In this document: in pieces, positions 19,090-28,234 of the stretch
Numbering within the stretch: the first letter of the stretch is position 1
Layout: each line of letters opens with the position of its first letter
Assembly (NCBI RefSeq): GCF_945285465.1
Contig: NZ_CALYQK010000005.1
Coordinates: 1 to 59,543 of the forward strand
Direction of reading: 5' to 3'
DNA length: 59,543 bases
Origin: an uncultured Bartonella sp.
GTDB lineage: Bacteria; Pseudomonadota; Alphaproteobacteria; Rhizobiales; Rhizobiaceae
Made by a program: the position numbers and the translations under genes
The notes under the pieces: model-generated
What the model saw: only the letters and a program-made list of their open reading frames with translations
Database searches by the model: none
Told to the model about the DNA's origin: nothing

Positions 19090-19270
19090 TGGCAGTGTTG
19101 TTTACTGCTATTGGACTGGTTCTCTTTATTGAGGGCATCTTTTATGCCGGTTTTCCAACACTTGTGAAAAAATGGCGGCACAAATTCATGTGACGCCAGA
19201 ACGGTTGTTACGGTTGAGCGGGTTTGGTGCGATGATTGCCGGCCTGATTATTGTGTGGCTTTCACATTAG
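19089..19270 (+). pseudogene. DUF2065 small membrane protein, reading frame broken at an A6 run
   Basis: The region after hflC encodes both halves of a DUF2065-like protein in different frames. The first frame starts at ATG 19089 (overlapping the hflC stop) and reads MAVLFTAIGLVLFIEGIFYA and GFPTLVKK, then runs out of family similarity and stops at 19191-19193. The second half, QIHVTPERLLRLSGFGAMIA through IVWLSH, is in the -1 frame and stops at 19268-19270. The switch point is the run of six A at 19167-19172, where one extra A would restore a protein of about 61 residues with two hydrophobic segments. It is a pseudogene, a sequencing error, or a gene rescued by slippage on the A run. Confidence 0.75.
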
Positions 19271-19343
19271 GTGGTTAGCCTTGGATGAGTAATATTATTT
19301 CCGGCAAATGTCGGAGATGTTATTTGATAGAATTCAGCCATTC

Positions 19344-19372
19344 CCCTTTTGCGGAAAATGCTCTAAAGGGGG
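19344..19372. repeat. Inverted repeat upstream of the Do-type protease gene
   Basis: CCCCTTT (19344-19350) and AAAGGGG (19366-19372) form a perfect 7-bp inverted repeat with a 15-base loop, 37 bp before the protease ATG at 19410. It could be an mRNA hairpin or an operator. There is no T-run after it. Confidence 0.3.
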
Positions 19373-19409
19373 TGAGCCTCATTGTTGTTGCTGTTGATGG
19401 GATTCTGTT

Positions 19410-20903
19410 ATGTTGTTAAAACACTTTATGCTTGCTGTCGCTATATCTTCGGCCATAGTGTTTCCACAGCTGGATGGCTTGGCTGAAGTTGCACCCGATC
19501 AACAAAAGTCACCTGAATCTGTCGCCGATTTGGCCTCTCATCTGCTGAACGCTGTCGTCAACATTTCAACATCACAAACAGTCAAAGGGACAGAGCAGGG
19601 TGACAAGACTGTCGCGCCGAAAGTAGAAGAAGGCGCGCCCTTCCAAGAATATTTCAATGATTTTTTTTCATCGACAGATGAAAAGGACGGCAACGGTCAG
19701 TCGCGAAAGGTCCAGTCACTTGGATCCGGTTTTGTCATTGATGCGCAAAAAGGTCTTATTGTTACCAATAATCACGTTATTGCCGATGCCGATGATATAG
19801 AGGTAAATTTTACTGACGGGTCAAAGCTGAAAGCCAAGCTTTTGGGCAAGGACGCAAAAACCGATCTGGCGCTTTTACAAGTGGATCCGAAGGGCAAAAA
19901 ACTGACGGCAGTTTCATTTGGTGATTCTGATAAGGCGCGTATCGGCGATTGGGTGATGGCAATCGGCAATCCTTTCGGTCTGGGTGGGACGGTAACGGTC
20001 GGCATTATTTCGGCGCGCAACCGCAATATCAGTGCCGGGCCTTACGATAATTTTATCCAGACAGATGCCGCAATCAATCGTGGCAATTCGGGCGGCCCGC
20101 TATTCGATATGACCGGTAAGGTTATCGGTATTAACACGGCGATTATTTCACCGTCCGGCGGTTCGATCGGTATCGGATTTGCTATTCCTTCAGATATGGC
20201 AACAAATGTTCTCGACCAGTTGAAAGAATTTGGAGAAACGCGCCGTGGCTGGCTAGCTATTAGGATTCAACCGGTTACCCAGGAAGTTGCCGACAGTTTG
20301 AAATTGCCTAAGGCGGAAGGTGCTTTGGTTGCCGGAAAAATTGATGATAAAACAGTTGACCATTCACAGTTGAAAGATGGCGACGTTATTATCCGTTTTG
20401 GTAACCATGAGATAAAAGACGCGCGTGAACTGCCGCGAATTGTTGCCGAAAGCCCGGTAAACAAGCTTGTCAATGTTGTAATTCTTCGCGATGGAGAAGA
20501 AAAAACAGTCAAGGTTAAGCTTGGGCGTCTGAAAGAAAAAGAAATAACGACTGACGATATTACGGAAAATAGTGACGAAGGACAGGAAAAGGCAGAGCAT
20601 AATGTCATCCATTCAATGGGCATGATGTTGTCGGCAATTTCAGATGACCTGCGCAAACGTTTTCATATCAAGCCAAATGTAGAAGGTGTTGTCATTATCT
20701 CGGTTGCGCCGAATAGTGCGGCCGATGAAAAGCGCCTGCGGGCTGGCGAGGTGATTGTGGATATTAATCAACAGATCGTTAAAACGCCCGAAGATGTTGC
20801 AAACGAGCTGGATAATCTCAGGGCTAACGGGCGCAAGAACGCACTTCTTATGGTTGCTGGCGAAGACGGTGAATTACGCTTCGTTACCATCCGTTTAGAC
20901 TAG
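19410..20903 (+). CDS. Do family periplasmic serine protease (DegP/DegQ type)
   Basis: This is a HtrA-type protease/chaperone that removes misfolded envelope proteins. The 497 residues begin with a signal peptide of about 25 residues. The trypsin-like domain carries the triad His122 (TNNHVIADA), Asp152 (KTDLALLQV) and Ser227 (RGNSGGPL), followed by two PDZ domains. Placement after hflKC and the DUF2065 frame links it to membrane quality control. I leave the symbol blank because DegP, DegQ and MucD cannot be told apart by eye. Confidence 0.94.
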   Translation: MLLKHFMLAVAISSAIVFPQLDGLAEVAPDQQKSPESVADLASHLLNAVVNISTSQTVKGTEQGDKTVAPKVEEGAPFQEYFNDFFSSTDEKDGNGQSRKVQSLGSGFVIDAQKGLIVTNNHVIADADDIEVNFTDGSKLKAKLLGKDAKTDLALLQVDPKGKKLTAVSFGDSDKARIGDWVMAIGNPFGLGGTVTVGIISARNRNISAGPYDNFIQTDAAINRGNSGGPLFDMTGKVIGINTAIISPSGGSIGIGFAIPSDMATNVLDQLKEFGETRRGWLAIRIQPVTQEVADSLKLPKAEGALVAGKIDDKTVDHSQLKDGDVIIRFGNHEIKDARELPRIVAESPVNKLVNVVILRDGEEKTVKVKLGRLKEKEITTDDITENSDEGQEKAEHNVIHSMGMMLSAISDDLRKRFHIKPNVEGVVIISVAPNSAADEKRLRAGEVIVDINQQIVKTPEDVANELDNLRANGRKNALLMVAGEDGELRFVTIRLD

Positions 20904-20919
20904 GCTTATTATAGGAAGT

Positions 20920-20938
20920 TTGCCTTTGGCAATTGTTA
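20920..20938. terminator. Weak candidate terminator between convergent genes
   Basis: TTGCC (20920-20924), loop TTT, GGCAA (20928-20932), then TTGTTATT, lying between the convergent protease and serB genes. The stem is only 5 bp, so support is limited. Confidence 0.3.
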
Positions 20939-20953
20939 TTTGTTGAACTCGGT

Positions 20954-21853
20954 CTATTCGAGAAAATCCGATTTCCGATAACCTTGCAAATAGAGAAGGG
21001 CACTAAGATCACCATAATCAATGCGGATTGACGCAGCTTCTGCGACGACCGGTTTGGCATGGAAAGCCACACCCGAACCTGCTTTGTTGAGCATTGCCAG
21101 ATCATTGGCGCCATCGCCAACAGCCATTGCATCAGCTGGCGAGATATTCAGCCGGTCACAAAGTTCTTCCAATTTGGCAAGTTTTGCCTGCTTGCCCAGA
21201 ATTGGTTCTTTAACCAAACCGGACAGATGATTGTTTTCAACAATAAGTTCGTTTGCATTGTACTCATCAAACCCGACGGCCGAGGCAATTTTTGACGTAA
21301 AAAGCGTAAAACCACCTGAAACAAGTGCCGTATAGCAACCGTGACCGCGCAGGGTCGAAATTAGCGTTTTAGCACCTTTTGTTAAAGTGATACGATTGGT
21401 AATGACCGCGTCGATAATTGATAATGGCAAACCTTTGAGCAACGCGACACGCTGGCGAAGGGCAGGCTCAAAAGCAATTTCGCCATTCATTGCGCGCCGC
21501 GTAATATCGGCAATATAATCGCGAAGACCGGCCACATCGGCGAGTTCGTCAATGCATTCCTGACCGATTATTGTAGAATCCATATCGGCAAGCAGCAGTT
21601 TCTTGCGCCGTTCGTCCTGATTTTGCACGGCAATATCAACCGGTGTGCTGCCGACCGCCTGCCGCAGTGCCTTTAACGCTTCATAATGATCAAAATGGTT
21701 GCTTAAAGGAATATCACATGCAACACCATCACAAAGCCAATAGACAGTGCTTGCATTAACACTGTGACAGGCTTTATCAACGAGTTGGGTCGTCACAGCC
21801 GGTTTTTCCGGATTTGCGATTAACGTCGCCACAAGCAATGCACTATGAGACAT
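20954..21853 (-). CDS. serB: SerB, phosphoserine phosphatase
   Basis: SerB dephosphorylates L-phosphoserine, the last step of serine synthesis. The 299-residue HAD hydrolase has an N-terminal ACT-like region of about 80 residues, then motif I LLADMDSTIIGQEC with nucleophile Asp90 and acid Asp92, a Ser-containing motif II (ALVSGGF) and the C-terminal Mg-binding GDGANDLAML. It is divergent from miaA, with only 15 bp between the two start codons, so each gene's translation signals lie in the other's leader. Confidence 0.96.
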   Translation of the reverse strand: MSHSALLVATLIANPEKPAVTTQLVDKACHSVNASTVYWLCDGVACDIPLSNHFDHYEALKALRQAVGSTPVDIAVQNQDERRKKLLLADMDSTIIGQECIDELADVAGLRDYIADITRRAMNGEIAFEPALRQRVALLKGLPLSIIDAVITNRITLTKGAKTLISTLRGHGCYTALVSGGFTLFTSKIASAVGFDEYNANELIVENNHLSGLVKEPILGKQAKLAKLEELCDRLNISPADAMAVGDGANDLAMLNKAGSGVAFHAKPVVAEAASIRIDYGDLSALLYLQGYRKSDFLE

Positions 21854-21868
21854 GGGGAAACTCCGCTC

Positions 21869-22738
21869 ATGAGAAAAAGAACAATTACTTTGATAGCGGG
21901 ACCTACGGCAAGCGGCAAGTCGGATTTTGCCCTAAAGCTTGCACAAAATGATGGAAGCCTTATTGTTAACGCCGATTCTATGCAGGTTTATAGCGTATTG
22001 AGAATAATTACGGCGCGCCCGGGTGAAAAAGATATGGCGGATATTGACCATTATCTTTATGGATATGTTGCGCCGAATGAATATTATTCAACTGGCAGAT
22101 GGCTTAAAGATGTCGCAAATTTTCTTGACGAAAGTGGCGACACGCCGCTTATTTTTGTCGGCGGTACCGGGCTTTATTTCAAAGCACTAACAGAGGGGCT
22201 GGCGCAAATTCCCGATATTCCGCAAGCGGTTAGAGAACATTGGCGCCAGCGGCTAAAGGCCGAAGGTGCCAGCGAGTTACACAAAATACTCGCACAAGTG
22301 GATAATTGTCTTGCTGCCCGTGTGAATAGTCGGGATGGCCAAAGGATCATTCGTGGTTTGGAAGTTTATGAGGTAACGGGAAAACCGCTAAGCTATTGGC
22401 ACAACCGAAAAACAAAACCGCTTCTTGCCGATGAAACGGTCGACAAACTACTGTTGATTCCCGAGCGCGAACTCGTCTACCGACGCATCGAAAAACGGTT
22501 CGATCATATGGTTGAAAATGGTGCCCTTGAAGAAGTGAAAAATCTTGTTCAATTGAAGTTAAATCCGCAGATGCCAGCCATGAAAGCAATTGGCGTTCCC
22601 GAGCTTATTCGTGTACTCGAAGGAAGCGAGACGCTTGATGCAGCAATTTTTTCCGCAAAAATTGAAACCCGACGTTATGCCAAACGGCAGACAACATGGT
22701 TCAGGCATCAATTTGGCTCTGATTGGAAAAGAATTTAA
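21869..22738 (+). CDS. miaA: MiaA, tRNA dimethylallyltransferase
   Basis: MiaA adds a dimethylallyl group to adenosine 37 of tRNAs that read codons starting with U. From ATG 21869 it has 289 residues; the longer frame from 21845 overlaps serB and lacks family similarity. The P-loop GPTASGKS (residues 11-18) opens the protein, followed by NADSMQVYSVLRIITARPGE, which resembles the usual DSMQVYRGLDIGTAKP signature. The conserved FVGGTGLYFKAL and the C-terminal KRQTTWFRHQ are intact. Confidence 0.96.
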   Translation: MRKRTITLIAGPTASGKSDFALKLAQNDGSLIVNADSMQVYSVLRIITARPGEKDMADIDHYLYGYVAPNEYYSTGRWLKDVANFLDESGDTPLIFVGGTGLYFKALTEGLAQIPDIPQAVREHWRQRLKAEGASELHKILAQVDNCLAARVNSRDGQRIIRGLEVYEVTGKPLSYWHNRKTKPLLADETVDKLLLIPERELVYRRIEKRFDHMVENGALEEVKNLVQLKLNPQMPAMKAIGVPELIRVLEGSETLDAAIFSAKIETRRYAKRQTTWFRHQFGSDWKRI

Positions 22739-22852
22739 TTTTAGTTTCAAACGCTGCCACTACCGTTTAGGCATTCGGCTTTAAAGGCATTCACACATCC
22801 CTAAACAATGTCGGCAAAGGTATTAATATCGCAATAATAGCATGGGATAATA

Positions 22853-22882
22853 AAAACGGCCTATGTTTATAAAGGCCGTTTT
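22853..22882. terminator. Bidirectional terminator between miaA and nrdJ
   Basis: AAAACGGCCT (22853-22862) pairs perfectly with AGGCCGTTTT (22873-22882) across a 10-base loop. T-rich tracts follow on both strands, so it can end both the plus-strand miaA and the minus-strand nrdJ transcripts. Confidence 0.8.
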
Positions 22883-22911
22883 CTTCCCCATCAGCGAAAG
22901 AGTTGTTTTTA

Positions 22912-25900
22912 TCAGCTACAACCGCTCGTTGCGCCGCATGTGTCACATTTCAGGCATGTGCCATTGCGTACCATTGTGAAGTTTTGGCATTCCGAACACA
23001 TATCGCCCGTATAACCTTGCATCATTGCTTGTCTTCTGCGTTTGGCGGCGAGTTTTTTTGCATCAGCAATTTCATCGGTTGCTTCTTCATTTTTAGTCTC
23101 GGCGTTGAATAAGCTGTTGATCTTGTTTCCTTCCGGTTCGGCATAGTCAGGTTTTAACGCCGTGGCACCATGTGTTTCCAGATTTGTCGAAACTTTTGCC
23201 TGAATTGCCGTTACCGGTTTTAATGTGGTGACATTCGATATTGTTGCCGAACCGGATGTTTTTGGCGGCATCCCTTTCTGTTCGGCCGACTGTGCAGTCA
23301 ATTTCGGCTTATAACCGCGCGTCCAGCCGGTAGAAATAAGGTTCGTCTTGCCTTCTTTGACACCTTTACCCAAAGCGGTATTGGAAAAATCCGACATATC
23401 AACATGAGCAAGGTCATAACGACCGAGATAAGAAACTGCCAGCTCACGGAAGACATAGTCGAGAATAGATGTAGCATTTTTGATCGCATCATTACCTTGA
23501 ACCATGCCGGCCGGCTCAAACTTTGTAAATGTGAAAGCATCGACATACTCGTCAAGCGGTACGCCATATTGCAGCCCGAGAGATATAGCGATAGCAAAAT
23601 TATTCATCATGGCACGGAAGGCTGCACCTTCTTTATGCATATCAATAAAAATTTCGCCCAATCGCCCATCGCCGAATTCACCGGTACGCAAATAAACTTT
23701 ATGTCCACCGACAATTGCTTTTTGCGTGTAACCTTGCCGACGATTAGGAAGTTTTTCGCGTTCGTGAACGAATTTTTCAACAACTTTTTCAACAATTTTT
23801 TCGGTCACTTTTGCCGCACGGGCCGCAGCTGGCTGTTCGACAATATCGTCAATTGTATCATCGTCATCATCATCGGCAATAAGTGATGCATTTAACGGCT
23901 GGGACAGTTTTGATCCGTCTCGATACAAAGCATTCGCTTTAAGTGCGAGTTTCCATGACAACATATAGGCATTGGCACAATCTTCGACTGTCGCATCATT
24001 GGGCATGTTGATTGTCTTGGAAATTGCTCCGGAAATAAAAGGCTGAGCGGCAGCCATCATACGAATATGGCTTTCTACCGATAAATACCGTTTACCAATT
24101 TTCCCGCACGCATTGGCACAATCAAAAACCGCATAATGCTCCGGTTTGAGGTGAGGCGCACCTTCAAGTGTCATCGCCCCACAAACGTGGAGATTTGCCG
24201 CTTCGATATCCTTTTTTGAATATCCAAGAGCCGGTAGCATTTCAAACGAGATGTCATCAAGCTGTTCATCGGTGAAATTCAGAACGTTTTTGCAAAAATC
24301 TTCACCCAGTGTCCATTTATTGAATACAAATTTGATATCAAAAGCACTTTCCATAGCACTGTTGAGTGCTTCAATCTTATCATCGCCAAAGCCTTTGGCT
24401 TTCAGTGATGTAGGATTAATCGCCGGTGCCTGATTGATATTTCCATGCCCGACAGCATAGGCTTCGATTTCAGCAATTTGACTTTCCGAATAGCCCAAAC
24501 TACGCAATGCTTCTGGTACCGCACGATTGATGATCTTGAAATAACCGCCGCCGGCAAGTTTTTTGAATTTTACCAAGGCGAAATCCGGTTCGATGCCAGT
24601 CGTATCACAGTCCATGACAAGACCGATCGTTCCAGTCGGGGCAACAACTGTTGCCTGTGCATTGCGGTAGCCATAACGCTTGCCAAGTTCCAAAGCTTTA
24701 TCCCAAGCTTTGCGGGCGCGCTCAATCATTTTCTGATCGGGACAATCTTTTGCAATCAAAGCAACCGGATTGACAGACAGCCCCTCGTAACCGGAAGTTT
24801 CACCATATGCTGCGCGACGATGATTGCGAATAACACGCAACATGTTTTCTTTATTGGGTTTATACCCTTTAAATGCACCCAGTTCTTTGGCCATTTCGGC
24901 GGAGGTCGCATAAGAAACACCGGTCATGATTGCTGTCAATGCACCGCAAATGGCCCGGCCTTTATCGGAATCATAAGGAATTCCCGATGTCATCAATAAG
25001 CCACCGATATTGGCATAGCCAAGCCCAAGTGTGCGATAGTCATATGACCGTTTGGCAATCTCGCGGGAGGGGAATTGCGCCATCATCACGGATATTTCAA
25101 GAACGATCGTCCATAAACGCACCGAATGTTCATAAGCATCAAGGTCGAAAGAACCATCTTTGTTACGATAGGTGAGCAGATTAATGGAAGCCAGATTACA
25201 GGCTGTATCGTCGAGGAACATATATTCTGAGCAAGGATTGGAAGCACGAATAGGGCCTTCTGCCGGCGAGGTGTGCCAATCATTCATCGTTGTATTGAAA
25301 TGAAGCCCCGGATCGGCCGATGCCCAGGCCGCATAGGAAATGCGATCCCATAAATCACGAGCACGTAGTGTTTTATGCACCTTGCCATCAGTACGGCGAA
25401 TGAGATTCCATTCCCCATCATTTTCGACAGCGCGTAAAAACTCATCTTTCAACGACACAGAATTGTTAGAGTTCTGCCCCGAAACAGTAAGATAGGCTTC
25501 TGAATCCCAATCGGTATCATAAGTCTCGAATTCCATTTCGCGGAATCCTTGGCGGGCAAATTGGATAACGCGCTGAATATAATTTTCCGGAACCTGATCT
25601 TTTTTCGCGGCACGAATTTCGCGTTTTAAAGCAGGATTTTTATTCGGATCAAAGCATTCACCATTGTCGGCTTCACAATTCACACAAGCCTTCATAATAG
25701 CAGTGAGATGTTTTTTGACGATTTTTGATCCCGTCACAAGGGCAGCAACTTTTTGCTCTTCATGCACCTTCCAATCAATGTAGGCTTCTATATCGGGGTG
25801 GTCGATGTCGACAACAACCATCTTAGCCGCCCGACGGGTCGTACCGCCAGACTTAATCGCACCGGCCGAACGGTCACCAATTTTCAAGAAACTCATAAGA

Positions 25901-26658
25901 CCGGAGGACTTACCACCACCCGATAATTTTTCACCCTGACCGCGTAATTGCGAAAAATTGGAACCGGTACCTGAGCCATATTTAAAAAGACGTGCTTCAC
26001 GTACCCACAAATCCATAATGCCGCCTTCATTGACCAGATCGTCCGAAACAGACTGGATAAAACAGGCATGCGGCTGTGGATGTTCATAGGACGATTTGGA
26101 TTTTGTTAATTCGCCGGTTTTCCAGTCAACATAAAAATGTCCCTGACTTGGCCCATCTATGCCATAGGCCCAAAACAATCCCGTATTGAACCATTGTGGA
26201 CTATTCGGTGCTACCCGCTGTGTGGCAAGCATATAAGCGAGTTCATCGTGAAATGCCTGTGCATCGCTTTCACTATCAAAATATCCGCCTTTCCAGCCCC
26301 AATATGTCCATGTACCGGCAAGTCGGTTAAACACTTGTCGCGCATCCATTTCAGACCCAAAGCGACGATCCTCGGCTATTTTTTCCAGCTCTTTTTCATC
26401 GGAAACCGATCGCCAAAGCCAGGACGGAACATCATTTTCTTCGACCTTTTTTAACGCTGCCGGAACGCCAGCCTTGCGAAAATATTTTTGTGCCAGAATA
26501 TCGGCGGCAACCTGACTGAACTGGCTAGGCACGTCAATATTCTCAAGCCTGAAAACAATCGAACCATTGGGATTTCTGATTTCACTTGTAGCCTTATGGA
26601 ATTCAATTTCCGTGTAAGGCGATTGCCCCTCTTTTGTGAAATGGCGCGCGATTTTCAT
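22912..26658 (-). CDS. nrdJ: NrdJ, adenosylcobalamin-dependent (class II) ribonucleotide reductase
   Basis: NrdJ reduces ribonucleotides to deoxyribonucleotides using adenosylcobalamin to create the thiyl radical, so it works with or without oxygen. The 1248 residues include the substrate-site signature [20 protein letters not shown], the [13 protein letters not shown] phosphate-binding loop, and a C-terminal Cys-rich tail with two zinc-ribbon-like pairs (CSEC and CDTC) plus further Cys used for re-reduction. AAGGATAGG precedes the ATG. I see no cobalamin riboswitch upstream; two NrdR-box-like palindromes lie 207-254 bp before the start. Confidence 0.96.
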   Translation of the reverse strand: MKIARHFTKEGQSPYTEIEFHKATSEIRNPNGSIVFRLENIDVPSQFSQVAADILAQKYFRKAGVPAALKKVEENDVPSWLWRSVSDEKELEKIAEDRRFGSEMDARQVFNRLAGTWTYWGWKGGYFDSESDAQAFHDELAYMLATQRVAPNSPQWFNTGLFWAYGIDGPSQGHFYVDWKTGELTKSKSSYEHPQPHACFIQSVSDDLVNEGGIMDLWVREARLFKYGSGTGSNFSQLRGQGEKLSGGGKSSGLMSFLKIGDRSAGAIKSGGTTRRAAKMVVVDIDHPDIEAYIDWKVHEEQKVAALVTGSKIVKKHLTAIMKACVNCEADNGECFDPNKNPALKREIRAAKKDQVPENYIQRVIQFARQGFREMEFETYDTDWDSEAYLTVSGQNSNNSVSLKDEFLRAVENDGEWNLIRRTDGKVHKTLRARDLWDRISYAAWASADPGLHFNTTMNDWHTSPAEGPIRASNPCSEYMFLDDTACNLASINLLTYRNKDGSFDLDAYEHSVRLWTIVLEISVMMAQFPSREIAKRSYDYRTLGLGYANIGGLLMTSGIPYDSDKGRAICGALTAIMTGVSYATSAEMAKELGAFKGYKPNKENMLRVIRNHRRAAYGETSGYEGLSVNPVALIAKDCPDQKMIERARKAWDKALELGKRYGYRNAQATVVAPTGTIGLVMDCDTTGIEPDFALVKFKKLAGGGYFKIINRAVPEALRSLGYSESQIAEIEAYAVGHGNINQAPAINPTSLKAKGFGDDKIEALNSAMESAFDIKFVFNKWTLGEDFCKNVLNFTDEQLDDISFEMLPALGYSKKDIEAANLHVCGAMTLEGAPHLKPEHYAVFDCANACGKIGKRYLSVESHIRMMAAAQPFISGAISKTINMPNDATVEDCANAYMLSWKLALKANALYRDGSKLSQPLNASLIADDDDDDTIDDIVEQPAAARAAKVTEKIVEKVVEKFVHEREKLPNRRQGYTQKAIVGGHKVYLRTGEFGDGRLGEIFIDMHKEGAAFRAMMNNFAIAISLGLQYGVPLDEYVDAFTFTKFEPAGMVQGNDAIKNATSILDYVFRELAVSYLGRYDLAHVDMSDFSNTALGKGVKEGKTNLISTGWTRGYKPKLTAQSAEQKGMPPKTSGSATISNVTTLKPVTAIQAKVSTNLETHGATALKPDYAEPEGNKINSLFNAETKNEEATDEIADAKKLAAKRRRQAMMQGYTGDMCSECQNFTMVRNGTCLKCDTCGATSGCS

Positions 26659-26864
26659 AGCCTATCCTTAATCTCTATATGTTGTGTTTACCTCTATGGC
26701 GGCAGACGCCCTCAGATAAACTGTCATAATTTCTACAACCTTTATGTCAGTTGGAGAAAATTAACCCCTTAAACTTGATCACAAGCACCCGGCAAAAAAC
26801 GGATCGCTTTTCATGATCCGTTCATTTCGAGTACTCCGTTACCTATCTTTTGCAAAAGATGCAA

Positions 26865-26912
26865 ATACTATATCATGTGCTGCTATACAAACCAAAATAC
26901 CAAATATAGTGT
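26865..26912 (-). promoter_or_regulatory. Tandem NrdR boxes upstream of nrdJ
   Basis: Two 16-bp palindrome-like sites resemble the NrdR box acaCwAtATaTwGtgt. ATACTATATCATGTGC at 26865-26880 matches 12 of 16 positions, and ATACCAAATATAGTGT at 26897-26912 matches 13 of 16, by hand count. Their centres are 32 bp apart, three helical turns, which is the spacing known for paired NrdR boxes. The repressor gene nrdR itself is at 39424-39906. Binding is inferred. Confidence 0.65.
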
Positions 26913-27615
26913 CAAAATGTCATTTTTCTAAGTTTCACACAACACATAATGCCTTCGTGATGCGCACAAACCACAAAGCTACCGCTTTGCCTGTTAGCAA
27001 TTGGTGCTTTGACTGCACACTAATTTACGCATGATTACAAAACGAGACGCGACACGCTCGACCAGCGTATCAACTTTCGCACCCTATAAAAGATCAAAAG
27101 AACATGGTCGTCAAGGAGTCGTTTATTCAAAAATCAAAACAACTAAATATAGTAGGTCGAATGGTCGAACCACGGTGGAAATCATGTGAATAATGGGGAC
27201 GAACGAATTCCATGCTTTATTTTTTCAAAAGTGCACGAGTAGTGTCAGAACGCCACGACAATATATTCTAAAAGAGGAAAAACAAAAAACGCTGGAATAA
27301 TGTTGGGATAGAAAAGTTTCGATATACGAATCATCACCTGAATTCGCTCGTGTTTTGTGGCAGTGGATTTTTTTTGTGGCACACTTTTAAAAAATTTGCT
27401 TGGCAGAAGCAGCCATTTTTAAAAAAAACAACCAAACAGTATGTCGATAGCTGGTTTAATTTAACCACAAAAAATTGCTCATCACGGGGGCCAACAATTG
27501 AATGGCGAAACGTGTTAGGCTTTTGTAGTGCTATGCAACTTCGTTGTGCTGACATTTTTCAAGCAATCACGATCGTTTCATTGCGTTCTCACAAGATAGA
27601 TGGCGTTAACCTAGC
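26913..27615. other. 703-bp AT-rich intergenic stretch without a recognised gene
   Basis: Between the NrdR boxes and the NUDIX gene I find no supported coding frame. Short open frames at 27334-27619 have low-complexity AT-driven translations and no ribosome-binding sites. There is a local direct repeat (GGTCGAATGGTCGAA near 27154) and homopolymer runs near 27368 and 27420. It could hold the nrdJ promoter, a small RNA or a decayed gene. Confidence 0.5.
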
Positions 27616-28089
27616 TTAGCGCGGGCGATATTGTAATAACAAATTTTTCAATTGCGGCTCAATAACACGATTCGCCGCCTCCTGCGGTGTTACCCATTCA
27701 AAAATACGCTGGCCACGTTCAGGCCATTTTTTTTCTTGATAGGAATAAAGAACGGCAAATACATCAACGCTGAAATTGCCATTTTCACCTGCCGGTATAT
27801 CGGCTTTGACATATTCATAAGAGCCGATGGATTTTATTTCGACGATTCCGCGCACGCCAGCTTCTTCATAAGCTTCCTGAAGCGCTGCTTGAGACAGTGT
27901 CCGGCCCGGCATCGGCCATCCTTTCGGGATAATCCAGCGTTTTGTGCCGCGACTTGTGATCAGTAAAAATTCGACATTTCCGTTTTTTAAGCGATAAACA
28001 AGCGCCCCTACCTGTAATAGGCGGGTGCCGTCAACGACAATCTTTTTGTCTGCGGCAATTCTGCTGCACTGGCTGCTTGTATCGACCAT
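27616..28089 (-). CDS. NUDIX hydrolase
   Basis: The 157-residue protein has a NUDIX fold, hydrolysing a nucleoside diphosphate linked to another moiety; the substrate is unknown. The box reads GWPMPGRTLSQAAL then QEAYEEAGV. The Glu-rich helix (EAYEE) is kept, but the canonical first Glu and the Arg of the REUXEE part are replaced by Arg and Gln. The preceding PKG and the WIIPKGWPM context resemble diphosphoinositol polyphosphate phosphohydrolase-like NUDIX proteins of Hyphomicrobiales. It stands alone, upstream of nrdJ in the same direction. Confidence 0.88.
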   Translation of the reverse strand: MVDTSSQCSRIAADKKIVVDGTRLLQVGALVYRLKNGNVEFLLITSRGTKRWIIPKGWPMPGRTLSQAALQEAYEEAGVRGIVEIKSIGSYEYVKADIPAGENGNFSVDVFAVLYSYQEKKWPERGQRIFEWVTPQEAANRVIEPQLKNLLLQYRPR

Positions 28090-28234
28090 GTCTATCTTTC
28101 CTGAGGCTTAAAACATTAAAGCATTTTTATTGCCCAATAACATTATCCATTTTTTTATCTGTCAATTTTTATACCCGATAGGTCTTTTACCCGATAGGTC
28201 TTTGACAACTGAATGCCGTTTATGAATTAAAAAT

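Noticed and set aside
24445..24999. 184-codon plus-strand frame inside nrdJ
   Set aside because: It is antisense to well-conserved nrdJ codons, and its sequence is the expected shadow of the real gene.
27334..27619. Short frames on both strands upstream of the NUDIX gene
   Set aside because: There is no ribosome-binding site, and the translations are dominated by Lys/Phe from A and T runs.
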